Source of the DNA: Microstegium vimineum
Lineage: Eukaryota; Streptophyta; Magnoliopsida; Poales; Poaceae
Assembly (NCBI GenBank): GCA_022036555.1
Contig: CM039124.1
Coordinates: 57,797,527-57,861,526 of the forward strand
Length of the DNA stretch: 64,000 nt
Direction: 5' to 3'
How positions within the stretch are numbered: the stretch's first letter is position 1; every line of letters starts with the position of its first letter. Under the pieces are notes generated by a model. That model saw only the letters and a list, made by a program, of their open reading frames with translations. It was not told the DNA's origin and did not search any database. The position numbers were made by a program, and so were the translations under genes. Of this stretch, positions 1 through 11,660 are shown piece after piece.

Positions 1-72
1 GCCAGAACTGTACGTTAATGTTGTTCGTATCAAAAAAATGAAAGAAAAAATGAGTAAGAAGCATCACGTTAC

Positions 73-181
73 CATTCTTGTGGTCCTCCAGAATAGGCTC
101 GTTGAGATTAAAGGGGAGATTGCCGTCGTCATCTTCCTCCATACGAACGTTTAGATCAAAGGCATGGAGGACATGAGACAT
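73..181 (-). CDS. Possible first exon of a minus-strand gene leaving the window on the left
   Basis: From an ATG at 181 the minus strand reads an acidic peptide with two similar motifs, FDLN (about residues 8-11) and FNLNEP (about residues 25-30), separated by a run of E and D residues. A GTAACG donor follows at 72, and a pyrimidine-rich stretch ending in ACAG lies near position 11, so a spliced continuation outside the window is plausible. DLN-type repeats occur near the N-terminus of several plant transposase and hypothetical-protein families, but the family cannot be decided from about 36 residues. A longer open frame across 156-581 on the same strand uses another register and looks like chance. 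The only support is composition plus plausible splice sites. Confidence 0.3.
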
Positions 182-1353
182 TGCGTCGTACGGATCGCTG
201 TGGAGGAGTAGGTGTAGAAAGAGAAGAAGCTAAACCATGGCTGGATGAAGAAGCAAGACAATGAACAAGCAAGTGAGTAGCACATGAGGCCGGTGTTTTA
301 ATGCAGCAGGCAGTCGAGCCGTCGGACGTGGTCAGCGCGAACCCATGAAAATGACGCGCCCAAGCGAAACAAACGAACGAAAGAAAAAAAAATCGCGCCA
401 ACCTGAGCGCACAACGGCATGCAAAAAAGTCCCCATGCAAAATCAACGTAGAGCTCAAAAAATACTGAGGCTTGAGGGTTCGAAGCGTAGACCTCCAGCC
501 TCGTGCCTTGAAGCGCTTACTAGTCAAGCTAAGAAGAATTGTTGTATAGAAGACACCCGTAGATATATTTAATAAGGGCAAAGAAGAAAAACTCTCCCTA
601 ATTAATCACTCTTTGACACGTCTTAGTATGTGCAATCATATCCTAAATAACTCCTAAAATCAGTATGGAGGGAGTACTAGTAGTAGCAATGGAGAGATAT
701 GGAACACGACTACACTATTGTATGATGAGGATCCACAAACACGAGTGGAGGAGGAAAATGGTGGGAGCTCAATTTTTTTATTTAGTTTACTTTTTTTTTA
801 AAAAAAAAAGGAATATCGAAAGGGTATCGACGAAACGACAAGCCCACTCACTCACTCGCAACTCGCAAGAGGGGGAATATGTGCGGCGTTTAGTAGAGGT
901 CTCCGTCTGCCGCGTCCCGTCGCACGAGCCGCTCCTCCGCGGTCGCAGACAGGTGGGGGCCGCGCCGTCGCGGGGCCGCGAGTCAGTCGCTGAGGCGTGC
1001 GGGCGAGACGTGGTGGGGAGGCGGGCGGGGCCACATGTGGTGCCGCGCCATAGCCCATAGGGGTGAGCTCGGGTCAGATCGCGTCCGTACGAGCAATTAT
1101 TTCGTGGCCTTGCCTTGGGTCCCGCCGGGAAAACGAGGCTCGCCGGCCACCGTCAGCAACAGGAGCAACCGGCGATCCGAGCATGCCGCTGCGGGCCCGC
1201 GGCTGTAAAAGCCCGTAGCATTACCGTGCTCTTGTTTTCAAAACCTGACCGATCTAGGTAACGAATTCAGACATCAAATTTCGTTATTCTCTGTTCTAAA
1301 CTATAGTAAATCGTTTAACCTTTTCTATACATAAATAACAAAAGTTCCGTTAC
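182..1353. other. Intergenic stretch upstream of the first nested transposon
   Basis: No gene is recognised here. The stretch has A-rich and T-rich runs (780-815), a motif like a Stowaway end (TATGGAGGGAGTA near 663) without a clear partner end, and a GC-rich patch (880-1060). That patch has open frames on both strands but no recognisable protein. Confidence 0.5.
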
Positions 1354-1503
1354 TAAGAGCATTTTCAAGATACTAGGTAAACCGTTTTCTATGTAAATTT
1401 AGCTATTATAAAAATAAAAATTGTCTCCAACAAACTCTGTAAATGACTCTCCAATTTTAGTAGCTCTCCATTTCACAACATTGACTCTCTACTTCTAGAT
1501 AAC

Positions 1504-2766
1504 TGTCGGGTACGAAGGTAAGGGGTACCCTAAACCCTTCGATAAATTAACGCTAAACATAGCAACTATTTTTAAGGCAGGGACCAACCCACTACTCATT
1601 AAGGTACGGTCCATCGCTCGAGGGCCCCCTCTACGCCAGCTGTGGCGACAAGTCACGGGCCGGCCCACCTCGACGCCGAATGGCGGACGAGGGGTCGTTC
1701 GAACGACCCCTCGGCCCCCACCTCGACGAACGAAGGACGGACGAGGGGTCGAACGAACGACCCCCCGACCTCTACCCCGACCTCCACCTCGACCTCTCCG
1801 ACCCCGTCTCTGCTCCGACCCTACCTCGACGATGAGCGACGGACCAGGGGTCGAACGGACGACCTCCGGACGAGAGGCTCGATTAACCCAACTGCTCCCG
1901 ACATGGGTTAAAGTGAAACCACCTAACGACATGGGCGCCCGCGTCCGCTGTCAAATCCGCCAACTCCCCGTCAAGTCCCTGATTCCTGTCAACTATGCCG
2001 CCACTGTCGCCACTACGCAAGTACGGACTCCAGCAGTACCCCTCGGAAAGTGAACAGTGCGGCCCTCGACGACGACTTCGGGAGTGCGACAGAGCCACGC
2101 GGGGCTCGACCCCCCCCCCTCGACCGAGGGGCTCGACCCCTTTCTCCAACAACTCTAGTATGGGGGCCGTCCCATCCGCCCCATCCCGCTTCAGCCGTGG
2201 GATTCGTGCCCGTCTGCGGACGCTGTGCCGCGGCGACTTCTACTGCCGCCACGACCGGTGACGCCAGAAGGACAGGAAGACCATGCCAGCACAGTGAACG
2301 TCGTCCCTTCGCCAACATTGTGTCGAGACACACGCCACCCATACCGCCACAGTTAGGGTCTTGTACCCTCGGACCTCCCCTTGGTCTATAAAAGGGGACG
2401 CCGAGGTAGAATAAAGCGGGATCCTGAAATCTCCGAGACTTCAGTTCAGACTCTCACACTACACGCATACACACCCCGCCACTCGATCGACCCCTCGGGT
2501 GGCAAACCCGCAGCCTAGGGCAAACCCGCTAGCCTTAGACCGCAGCTCACTCTGAGCAACCTCGTGTAACACAGCTTGTACCCCCCTGTACGAGCACATT
2601 TTGGGTGCGAGATAATACAAGTCATCCTCCCCCGCTGGACGTAGGGCCTTCTTTGCCCGAACCAGGATAAACCTTGTGTCCATCTTGCATCACGTCTGAG
2701 AGAGGGAGCACGCGATATACAAATTTACTCGTTGGTGGTCTTGACCCCCGAGTCATAACACCGACA
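1504..2766 (+). repeat. 5' LTR of element 1
   Basis: 1263 bp, TG...CA ends. It carries a TATA box (2387-2393) and AATAAA (2410-2415), and it is GC-rich with CTCGAC/CGAACGAC-type short repeats around 1670-1880. It differs from the 3' LTR by many substitutions and lacks two 54-bp units present there, so the insertion is not recent. Confidence 0.93.
2387..2393 (+). promoter_or_regulatory. TATA box of the element 1 LTR promoter
   Basis: TATAAAA followed 17 bp later by AATAAA (2410-2415). The same pair stands in the 3' LTR (21132-21138 and 21155-21160). This is the usual U3/R arrangement, so transcription should start about 30 bp downstream of the TATA box. Inference from motif and position. Confidence 0.7.
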
Positions 2767-2786
2767 GTTGGCGCGCCAGGTAGGGG
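2767..2786 (+). other. Primer-binding site of element 1
   Basis: Directly after the LTR end comes GT followed by TGGCGCGCCAGGTAGGGG, a sequence starting with TGG and so complementary to a tRNA 3' CCA end. This type of site is common in Tat elements of grasses. The tRNA species is not assigned here. Confidence 0.8.
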
Positions 2787-2823
2787 GAATTGCGTGTCGA
2801 TCAACTCCGAACTACTCTCTCAG

Positions 2824-5140
2824 ATGGATTCCACCATCCCACCGCTTCCATTCGCCGCCGTCGTCTGGTTCGGTAGCCTAGGGTTCGTATCCACGGACCA
2901 GGGCGACTTCATAGTCTTTCCCTCCATTCGTGGCCTGGACATCAGCAGCTCCGGTACGCCGGGGCCAGCAAGGGTCAGGCGACAGCCCCTCCGCTTGCGC
3001 CTCTGGCCTGCGATCAGGAGGAGGCGTGAGCGGCTCCGACGCGCTCGTCGTCGTGCAGATTCCGAGGTGCCGGATGCCGTTTCCCCGGCCCCAGCTGGCG
3101 ATACAGTCCCTCCTCCTGGGAATACGTCTGACCCATGCTTGTGGGCTGAGGGCGGGCGCCCCTCCGAATGGGACTTTGGCTCTGCCACGCCGTCGTCCCC
3201 AGGGGTCCCCGTCGCCTCTCCAACACACTTGACCCCGTCACCACCGCGTGACCCATTCCCGCGCGGGCACCACGACAGTGCAGGGCTATCTTCCGCCCTC
3301 GCGGGATTGCAGATACAGACACATGGCGGGTCTCCAGGGACTCCGCCGCGTGCGACGGCCGTTGCCGTCACCACCTCTTCACCGGGCGAGCCAGGACTAC
3401 CCCGTACATGGGGCACGTTGCGGCGGCGCCTGGCGGAGGAGCGCAGGGGTCCTTCCCCCACTTCTACCACGCCGACCCCGACTCGGACTCTCCCGACGAG
3501 AGTTACGACTCCACCCGGGAGTGCTTCCACCTCGACGAACAAGCCGACCCACAGAATGACGTCGACGACACCGCAGCCACCGAAGAAGGAGGGGGGGGGG
3601 GCCAACGCTACACCAGCTCGAGATGCCAACCCCCCAAGTCCTGATAGAGCCGATCCACCCCTAGACGTCTAGATTGCGCAGGTCCGAGAGCTTCTTAGCA
3701 ACCTCGAGGAGGAGCGCCTGCGTCTTCAGCAGCTCGAGCACGCCCTCGAGCGGGATCGAGGGCGTCCTCAGGGTGGAGGGGCTCGCGAGCGGGCCCGGGA
3801 AGTCCACCGGCAGATCGTCGAGGAGGGGGCCATCGAACCCCGAGTCTTCAACCGCGCCAGCCAGAATGTCGTAGCGGCCGCGATGCTGCTCCGCGACATG
3901 CCGGCGCCATCGACCCCCCCAAGCACGGCGTATCAGAGACGAAATCCAGGGGCTTCTCCAAACTGCGACCGTGCAGCAGGCGGAGAGCTCAGCCTCGAGG
4001 CATCGAGGGGCTGCCTCTGAGCGACAAGCAGTGCCCCCCGACAAAATCGAGAGGTGTCCGTCCACCAGAACAAGGCGCCCCAGGGCCAAGTCGAGCGACG
4101 ACCGGTTCAGGAACGCCTCGTCGACGATCGACCCCCTTGGGTGAACAATCGACGTTGGTACGGCGACGCCGAGGGTCAAGGCTACAACGCTCATAGGGGT
4201 GGGCGCTACGACAGCGACGAAGACCGATGTCGGTCTCCGGAGCCGACGGGGCCCCGAGTCTTCGGTAGAACCATCCGGCGGGCCTCCCTGCCCGTCCGTT
4301 TCCGTCCACCCACCAGCCTGGTCAAGTACAACGGCGAAACCAAGCCAGAGCTATGGCTTGCCGACTTCAGGCTGGCATGCCAGCTGGGTGGAGCCGACAA
4401 TGACCACGTCATCATTCGGCAACTTCCACTGTTCCTCTCCGACACCGCTCGAAGGTGGCTCGAGGAGCTACCCCCGGACTTGATCCAGGACTGGCCCGAC
4501 CTGGTCCGGGTCTTCGAGGGCAACTTCAAGGGCACCTACGAGCGGCCGGGCAACCCCTGGGACCTTCGCAGCTGCAAGCAGAAGCCAGGGGAGACCCTCC
4601 GCGCCTTCACCCGCCTATTCTCGAGGCAGCGCACCGCACTGACCCACATCTCAGACCACGAGGTCATTACAGCGTTCATTGCCGGAACGACCTGCAAGGA
4701 GTTGGTGCGGGAGCTGGGGCGAAACACCCACAAGACCGCCAACGAGCTCATGGACATCATCGCCAACTACGCAGCTGGCGAAGAGGCCGTTGGCGCGTTC
4801 TTCCAGATTCCCCCAGGGAAGGGGAAAGGCAAGGCGGATGAGCCCGGAGGCTCGGACGACGGGCCCAAGAAGAAAAATGGGCCCAGAAGGAACAACGACG
4901 GCAACGACGGCCGGAAGAAGAAGAAGAAGAACCAACCGGGCCGACGCAACGTCGAGCCCAACGTCGAGCCTGACGACGAGCCCGACGACCTTGTCGCCGC
5001 GGCGGAAGAAGAAGCCTCGAGGGCTCCCTCCCGACGGGGGCGTCTTCGATAAGATGCTGAAGGAGCCTTGCCCCTATCATATGGAGCCGGCCAACCACCG
5101 CCTCGAGGACTGCCGCATGCTCCGAAAGAACTTCGTCCCT
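2824..5140 (+). pseudogene. gag: gag polyprotein of element 1 (disrupted)
   Basis: Starts at ATG 2824, 57 bp after the LTR. The N-terminal part is low complexity, rich in P, S, R and T. The Retrotrans_gag capsid region lies at about 4315-4800 (around motifs VKYNGETKPELWLADF, LFLSDTARRWLEELP and GETLRAFTRLF), followed by a K-rich nucleocapsid-like stretch and the CPYHMEPANHRLEDC motif near 5068, typical of Tat gag. Breaks: TAG at 3670-3672, at least two frame changes between about 3900 and 4050 at C-runs, and another near 5050. A G-run at about 3590-3600 is a further slippage site. The protein would have packaged element RNA in virus-like particles; it cannot be made from this copy. Confidence 0.85.
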
Positions 5141-5389
5141 CCTGGCTTCAGGAGAGATGACGGCAAAGAAGACCCGCCCTGTGACGCCCACGTCAGGGGC
5201 GATGTCAAAAAAGGAGGCTTCCTCGAAGTCCACGACTGCTACATGATCTACGGGGGACCCTCGACTCGCCTCACCACGCGCCAGCGCAAGAGGGAGCGTC
5301 GACCATTTTTTTCCGTTCGAGCCCAGGCTCCGCGGTACCTCGACTGGTCCCACACGCCGATCACCTTCGATCAGGACGACCACCCCGAG

Positions 5390-6033
5390 CACATCCCCAA
5401 CTCAGGGGCTTACCCGCTCGTCGTCGACCCGATCATCCTCAACACCCGCCTCACCAAGGTACTCATGGATGGGGGGAGCAGCCTCAACATCATCTACGCC
5501 GAGACCCTCGACCTCCTGGGGATCCCGAGGACCATGCTCCTGCCCAGCGCGGGGGGGGGGGGGGGTTCCACGGGATCGTCCCGGGGAAGAAGGCGCTCCC
5601 GATCGGCCGCATCAAGCTACCGGTCTGTTTCGGCGTCCCCTCGAACTTCCAAAAGGAAGAGCTGACCTTCGAGCTAGTCGCGTGGCGAGGCACCTACCAC
5701 GCCATCATCGGTAGACCGGGATACACCATGTTCATGGCGGTCCCGAACTACACCTACCTCAAGCTCAAGATGCCGGGGACCTCGGGGGTCATCACCGTCG
5801 ACACCTCCTACGAGCACGCATACGACTGCGACGTCGAGTGCATGGAGAAAGCCGAGGCCCGCGAGGATTCGGCAATCCTCGCAGCCCTCGATGACTTGTT
5901 CGGAGAGATCCCCGACCCCAAGCGACACGCTGGCAACTTCAAGCCGGCGGAAGACACGAAGACCGTCCCGCTCGACCCCGGCCTCGCAGATGGGAAGGCG
6001 CTGACGATCAGCGCCACCCTCGAGCCCAAATAG
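5390..6033 (+). pseudogene. pol: Retroviral-type aspartic protease region of element 1 (disrupted)
   Basis: The protease active-site region is visible at about 5462-5510 as VLMDGGSSLNIIYA, where Tat elements carry DGGSS rather than the DTGA of other retroelements. A G-run at 5550-5563 breaks the frame, and the flap region continues in another register (about 5660-5800, around AIIGRPGYTMF). The frame ends with TAG at 6031-6033 just before the reverse transcriptase. In an intact element this enzyme cleaves the Gag-Pol polyprotein. Confidence 0.8.
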
Positions 6034-7137
6034 GAAGCAGTGCTCGTCGACTTTCTCCGTGCGAATGCCGACGTGTTCGCATGGAGTCCCTCGGATATGC
6101 CGGGCATTCTGAGGGAGGTCGCCGAGCACTCCTTGGACATCCGAGCCGGGTCCAAACCGGTGAAGCAACGCCTGCGCCACTTCGACGAGGAGAAGCGTAG
6201 GATCATCGGGGAGGAGGTCGACAAGCTTTTGAAGGCCGGATTCATCAAGGAGGTGCATCATCCCGAGTGGTTAGCTAATCCCGTGCTTGTAAAGAAAAAG
6301 AATGGGAAGGATAGGATGTGTGTAGACTACACTAGTCTAAATAAAGCGTGTCCCAAAGTTCCTATTCCTTTACCACGTATCGATCAAATAGTAGATTCCA
6401 CTTCGGGATGCGAAACCCTCTGCTTCCTTGATGCGTATTCTGGCTACCACCAAATAAAGATGAAGGAGTCTGATCAGCTCATGACCTCCTTCATCACACC
6501 CTTCGGCATGTTTTGCTACCTCACCATGCCCTTCGGCTTGCGAAACGCCGGGGCCACCTACCAGCGATGCATGCTCCACGTCTTCGGGAAACACATAGGG
6601 CCGACCGTCGAGGCCTACGTCGATGACATCGTGGTCAAGTCCAGAACAGTCGGAAACCTGGTCGGAGACCTCGAGATCGCGTTTGGGTGCCTCAGGGCTA
6701 ATCGCATAAAACTGAACCCTGAGAAGTGTGTCTTCGGGGTCCCCCGAGGCATGCTCTTAGGGTACATAGTTTCCCAGCGCGGGATCGAGGCCAATCCCGA
6801 GAAGGTAACCGCCATCACGAGGATGGGCCCGATCAATGACCTCAAGAGCGTGCAAAGGGTCACTGGGTGCCTCGCCGCCCTCAGTCGCTTCATCTCGAGG
6901 CTCGAAGAGAAGGCCCTACCCCTTTACCGCCTCCTGAAGAAGACAAAACACTTCGCGTGGACCGCCGAAGCCGAGGAATCGCTCTCGAGACTCAAGGCCT
7001 TGCTCACCTCGCCCCCGATCTTGGTACCCCCGAGTCCGGCCGAGCCCCTCTTGCTCTATGTCGCAGCAACTACCCAGGTAGTCAGCGCGGTCATAGTAGT
7101 CGAGAGGGAGGAGGAAGGACACGCCCTGCCGGTTTAG
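6034..7137 (+). pseudogene. pol: Reverse transcriptase and start of RNase H, element 1
   Basis: A long open stretch covers the reverse transcriptase. Visible motifs are the template-contact region VKKKNGKDRMCVDYTSLNKA, palm motif LDAYSGYHQIKM, MPFGLRNAGATYQR, the catalytic YVDD at 6616-6627, and LGYIVSQRGIEANPEK. The connection to RNase H (from about 6960) follows. The frame closes with TAG at 7135-7137, and a one-base loss lies near 7190. Upstream TAG 6031-6033 separates it from protease. The catalytic residues look intact, but the polyprotein is broken on both sides. Confidence 0.9.
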
Positions 7138-7647
7138 AGGCATATCTACTTCGTGAGCGAGGTCCTTTTCGAAACCAAGACGAGGTACCCCACATCCAGA
7201 AGCTGCTGTACGCGATCGTCCTCACTCGGCGTAAGCTCAAACACTATTTCCTGGGCCACCCGGTTACTGTGGTCTCATCTTTTCCCCTCGGAGAGATAAT
7301 CCAGAACCGGGAGGCGTCTGGAAGGATCGCCAAGTGGTCGGTCAAGCTCATGGGGAGACTCTCTCCTACGCCCCTTGGAAGGCCATCAAATCTCAGGTAC
7401 TGGCAGATTTCGTTGCAGAATGGACCGACACCCAACTACCCCCAGCGCAGGTTCAGAGCGAACTCTGGACCATGTACTTCGACGGATCGTTGATGAAGAC
7501 GGGAGCAGGCGCCGGATTGCTGTTCATATCACCCTCAGGGGTCCATATGCGCTATGCCATCCGCCTCCCCTTCCTCGCCTCCAACAACATCGCCGAATAC
7601 GAGGCTCTCGTCAGCGGCCTGCGCATCGCCATCGAGCTTGGGGTTCG
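7138..7647 (+). pseudogene. pol: RNase H tail and first half of the second (Tat-type) RNase H
   Basis: After the 7137 stop the RNase H continues in two registers (around LLYAIVLTRRKLKHYFLGHP). From about 7440 a second RNase H domain begins, with MYFDGSLMKTGAGAGLLF and NNIAEYEALVSGLRIAIELG; this extra domain is a hallmark of Tat elements. The solo LTR at 7648-11400 cuts the domain, with GTTCG on both sides. The other half resumes at 11406. Confidence 0.85.
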
Positions 7648-10600
7648 TGTGACAGAACCTCTTAAGATAGGGCCCACTTGTCAGGATTAACCAACTTAAT
7701 CTCCAACAGATGATCCAAATCTTAATTAGCCCATCAGGTGTCGCCACTTTGCAGCGGGTCATCCACCTCTTTCTGAACAGGATCAACCTTATCACAATCA
7801 TGACAGAAGTAACACGAAATTTTTATATTACATCAAAGTAGCGGAAATTTAAAGTCATATTACAAACCATAGTTTTGAAACATAACTGAGTGTTCGTACG
7901 ATACGATACATCAAGCTGCTGATAGAGCAAAGACAAAGAACCGAGGTACTCTTGCCCAAGAGTCAAGCAAAGATAGGTTATTCTTCATCTTCATCTACAC
8001 TGACCACGGTGATGCAGTAAGGAGCCACACACACCGGGTTGCTATCCTCATCCGCAACAAGGGTTAACAAACCCTGAGTACGGGAGTACTCCACAAGACT
8101 TATCCGACAAAGAAAAGTATTTGGTGGGCAAAGCAGTATGCAAGTCATAGGATTCAAGGTGTGGTTTGCAAGAATCAAGTATTTTGCATAAATGAGCATT
8201 TATAAAAGAATTGAAATCATTCATGTTATCCATAGGATTACTCAAGTATCGACCTGGATGTATGATCGATAACAAGGTAATAACATCCACGAAGGGATCC
8301 AACAAGTATCCAGTTAAAGTGTATTACTACGCGGTAGAGGACAGGGTCATGTTTCCATATCCGAGGAACACGACGATTCGAACCGGTTTATCCCAGCTGG
8401 GGCTTCCCTATCACACGACATATACAGCCGCTTAAAGCACGCATATGACTACCTTTCCCTGGATCCTCTCGCCAAGACCGAGGTTCCGCCACCCGAGAGC
8501 ACAGTACACCTCCATCCAGTTCGCTAACTTGGAGGATACACACTACTCTCGCCATCTCTCCACTCCCAGTGCGGGTTAACCGTTCTTCAAGCGAGAATAG
8601 CCAAAGTCCAGCTTCCCGAAGTATGTGATAAGTACTCCAAAGTCACAACCCTTGGACGTCTACAACGGACGGTTCCTAAACGACACAGGCGGAAAGAACC
8701 CGCTCACCAGATATCCACATCCGATGGCTCTCCAACACCGTGTCCGCCCGGTCTTAGATTATTACTTCCACCAAGAAGACATAGCCATTTGCCGCAGCAA
8801 TACGCTATTCTTCTTAGAAACAGAACCATTGCCGAAGCAATCAGGTTACCACCTATACTCGCAGATGACAGGAAATCATCTGACTCTATCGGTCTAAGCA
8901 TTGCTAAGCAGCATAAAGCAACAAACGTATTTTTAAAACGGTATCAAGGTACTGGAATAAATAACTCAAGGTAAGGCTATGCATCAAGTAGGAATTTGAT
9001 TGAATACCGTAATGCAATAGTATAAACATAAGTGTATTTAAAACAAACATTTTAAATACAAGGAAGTGTTTGAATGCACCGGGGCTTGCCTTGGTTGGAG
9101 GGATAAACGAACTCGGGCTCAGATTCAAGAGAGAAGACCTCTGCACTGGAGGTATCCAACCCAACCAACGAGCAATCTATACGATAAATGACATGTCTTA
9201 GATGATGCTTGGATAGTAAACATGATGCTTAACACAAACAAGCATGCTATCGAGAGAAAACTAAAATAGATTACCCTAAAAGAACTCAGCAAACAGCATT
9301 AGATCGAGCATGTCCAACTTGTGTTTGTCACTGGACAAATGACCATATATATCAAATAATCCAAAATCACTCAAAGCCTAAAGTTATTAGGGCTTCTAAA
9401 CATTATATAAATAAGCAAGGCATTGTTACAGAACTAAAAACAGGAAAACAGGGAGAACTCTGCTCACGACCCTCGGACGGTTGAGGCTCGACCGTCAGCG
9501 GCACAGAGGCTCGAGCGGTGGCGTTGAGAACCACAAACACGGCGGCGAGTCGCCGTCGATGACAAAACCGAACGGCTACCCCTCGAACTTGCTTCGGCTT
9601 GCCGAGCCGAACCCAACAAGGTAGGCCACGACTCAAACAAACCTTCAGAGACACCTCCTCGAGGGTGCTGATGAGCTGCCGAGGCTCGACCGATTGCACA
9701 CCATCGAGAACAGACCTCGATCGAAGAACTACCCTCGATCGCTGACGAGAGACCTCGATCGAAAGAAACGAGGCTTCGACCAACCCTCGAACTCGAGGCT
9801 AGGCCTCGATCGACACTCGATCCCGAGGCTAGGCCTCGATCACGACTCAGAAGACAACTGCGAGCAAGATGCCCACGGACGCAAGGCTAAAACCTACACA
9901 GCCAACCTAGTCGACGATCATGGCGGTGAACTGAGCTCGACCGCACACACATGCCGACGGACACAGGCCTTGATCAAAGGAGCTAGGCCTCGATCCGACC
10001 CTCGATCGAAACAACCAACAACTCCAGCAAGCTAAGCGGACTCCAAACAACGCGACACGCGCACGAGGCGAACTCAGACGGAACGCAACACCCTCGACGA
10101 CGGCACTGGCGGTCGACGGGGATCTGCGCGACGCGCGCCGAAGAGAACACGCATGCGCTCGAGGGCAACTACCCCTCGAGACTGACTCAGGACGGCTAGG
10201 CGAAGCTAGTGCAAGACTTGGATCTTGAAAAGATCAACTACAACAACAAGGCGTCGAACACACTGCCGCGACGAACAAGCACAACGGCGGCGCTCGAGGA
10301 CAGAGCGCTAAGGCTCGATACAAGGACAAACGAGTACAGCGAAGAGGTTGAGGGCTCACCCTGGTCACGGAGCGTTAGCAAGCGTGGCCGCAGATGAAGC
10401 GGAGACGACCGTCGATGGAGAACGCGCCAGCGGAGATGAAGAACTGCGCGACAACGAAGATATTCCCGGAGCTGTGGTCCACCATTTGCAAAACGGAGAA
10501 CCCGACAAGACTCAGAGATGAACAAGGAGCAAGAAACATGAGACAACAAGACAATGCGGCTCCTGCGCAGCCTGATCGAAGACTGACCAGAGCGGTGGCG

Positions 10601-11400
10601 GTTGCGTCGGAGCTGAGGAAGACAGATCCGCGCTGGACGAATGCGGGCTCGACGACTTCAACCAGCTTTCCCCGAAGATGCGCAAGATCAAGGCGAAGGC
10701 AATGAAGAAAGATTGAGTGATTGGAAGCAGCCAACGAGCTCGGATGAGTTCGTCAACAATGGCGGTGAAGTGCTCGGCGGAACAGAACGGAGCAGAGCGA
10801 ATGAGAAGTGTGGAGCAGTGCGGAGCAGTGGCGTGGAAAGGAAAGAAGAGAGTACGGCGTCCCGCTTTTAAAGACGACAACGGGTTCCGTACGACCGCCA
10901 CGTACCCATGACAGGACGGGAGTCCATGGACAGGCGTTGCGCGGCTAGCGACACGTGTCGACCAGGAGCGACGTCGAGCTCGACCCCGCCATGCAGCTGC
11001 TCGAGGGAAGGACAGAATTGACCCTGCGGCTGTTTTTGCAAAAAAAAAACACAAGCCTCCAGGGGTTTTCAGGAAAAACTTTGAACACGAAAGATGTTCA
11101 AAACTTCAAGATCTACAACTTTGCTTAAACGACCACTAGCAAAAACTTTATAGATTTTGAAAACTGTGTTTAGGGTTTAATCCGCCCCCTCTCGGACAAG
11201 GGTTTGGAAATCACATTTTAAATTTTGAGACTTTGAAAAGATGATCCGCATAGAAACAATTGATCAAACACAAACAAGTAAACTCATTTTAGTTCAATGC
11301 ATATCCAGGTTTTCAAACAAATGAATGATGCTTAATGCATATGATGACATGATCAAATTTTAATTAAGAGATTAACAAGATTAACACCCGGGGTGTTACA
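7648..11400 (-). mobile_element. Solo LTR (about 3.75 kb), probably a Tekay/Del-type chromovirus
   Basis: Bounded by a perfect 5-bp duplication GTTCG (7643-7647 and 11401-11405). On the minus strand it begins TGTAACACCCCGGGTGTTAA and ends TTCTGTCACA, the TG...CA form of an LTR, with no terminal direct repeats and no retroelement protein inside, so it is read as a solo LTR left by recombination. A second copy of the same family is at 52213-56028 in the opposite orientation. A GAGGCCTAG-type short tandem repeat lies at about 9715-10015. Assignment to the Tekay/Del clade rests on LTR size and terminal sequence only. A non-autonomous element without LTRs is the alternative. Confidence 0.8.
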
Positions 11401-11405
11401 GTTCG

Positions 11406-11660
11406 ACGCCTCGACGTGCGAGGGGACTTTCAGTTGGTGATCGACCAAGTGATGAAAGATTCGAGCTGCCACGACCCCAAAATGGAAGCCTACTGCAAGG
11501 AGGTCCGAAAACTCGAGGACAGGTTCTACGGCCTCGAGCTCAACCATGTCGCCCATCGGTACAACGAAGCTGCCGACGAGGTGGCCAAAATCGCGTCTAC
11601 TCGAGGCACGGTCCCTCCCGACATATTCTCGAGGGATCTTTACAAGCCGTCCGTCAACCT
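11406..11660 (+). pseudogene. pol: Second half of the Tat-type RNase H
   Basis: The reading frame interrupted at 7647 resumes with VRGDFQLVIDQV and then NEAADEVAKIASTRG, the closing motifs of the extra RNase H. The join across the solo LTR is exact once one GTTCG copy is discounted, so the LTR entered an already existing domain without loss. Confidence 0.85.

Noticed and set aside
156..581. 141-residue open frame on the minus strand
   Set aside because: No recognisable domain, odd composition, and its end overlaps the likely exon at 73-181 in a different register.
7648..11400. Interpretation as a DNA transposon
   Set aside because: The TG...CA ends, 5-bp duplication and lack of long inverted repeats fit an LTR better.
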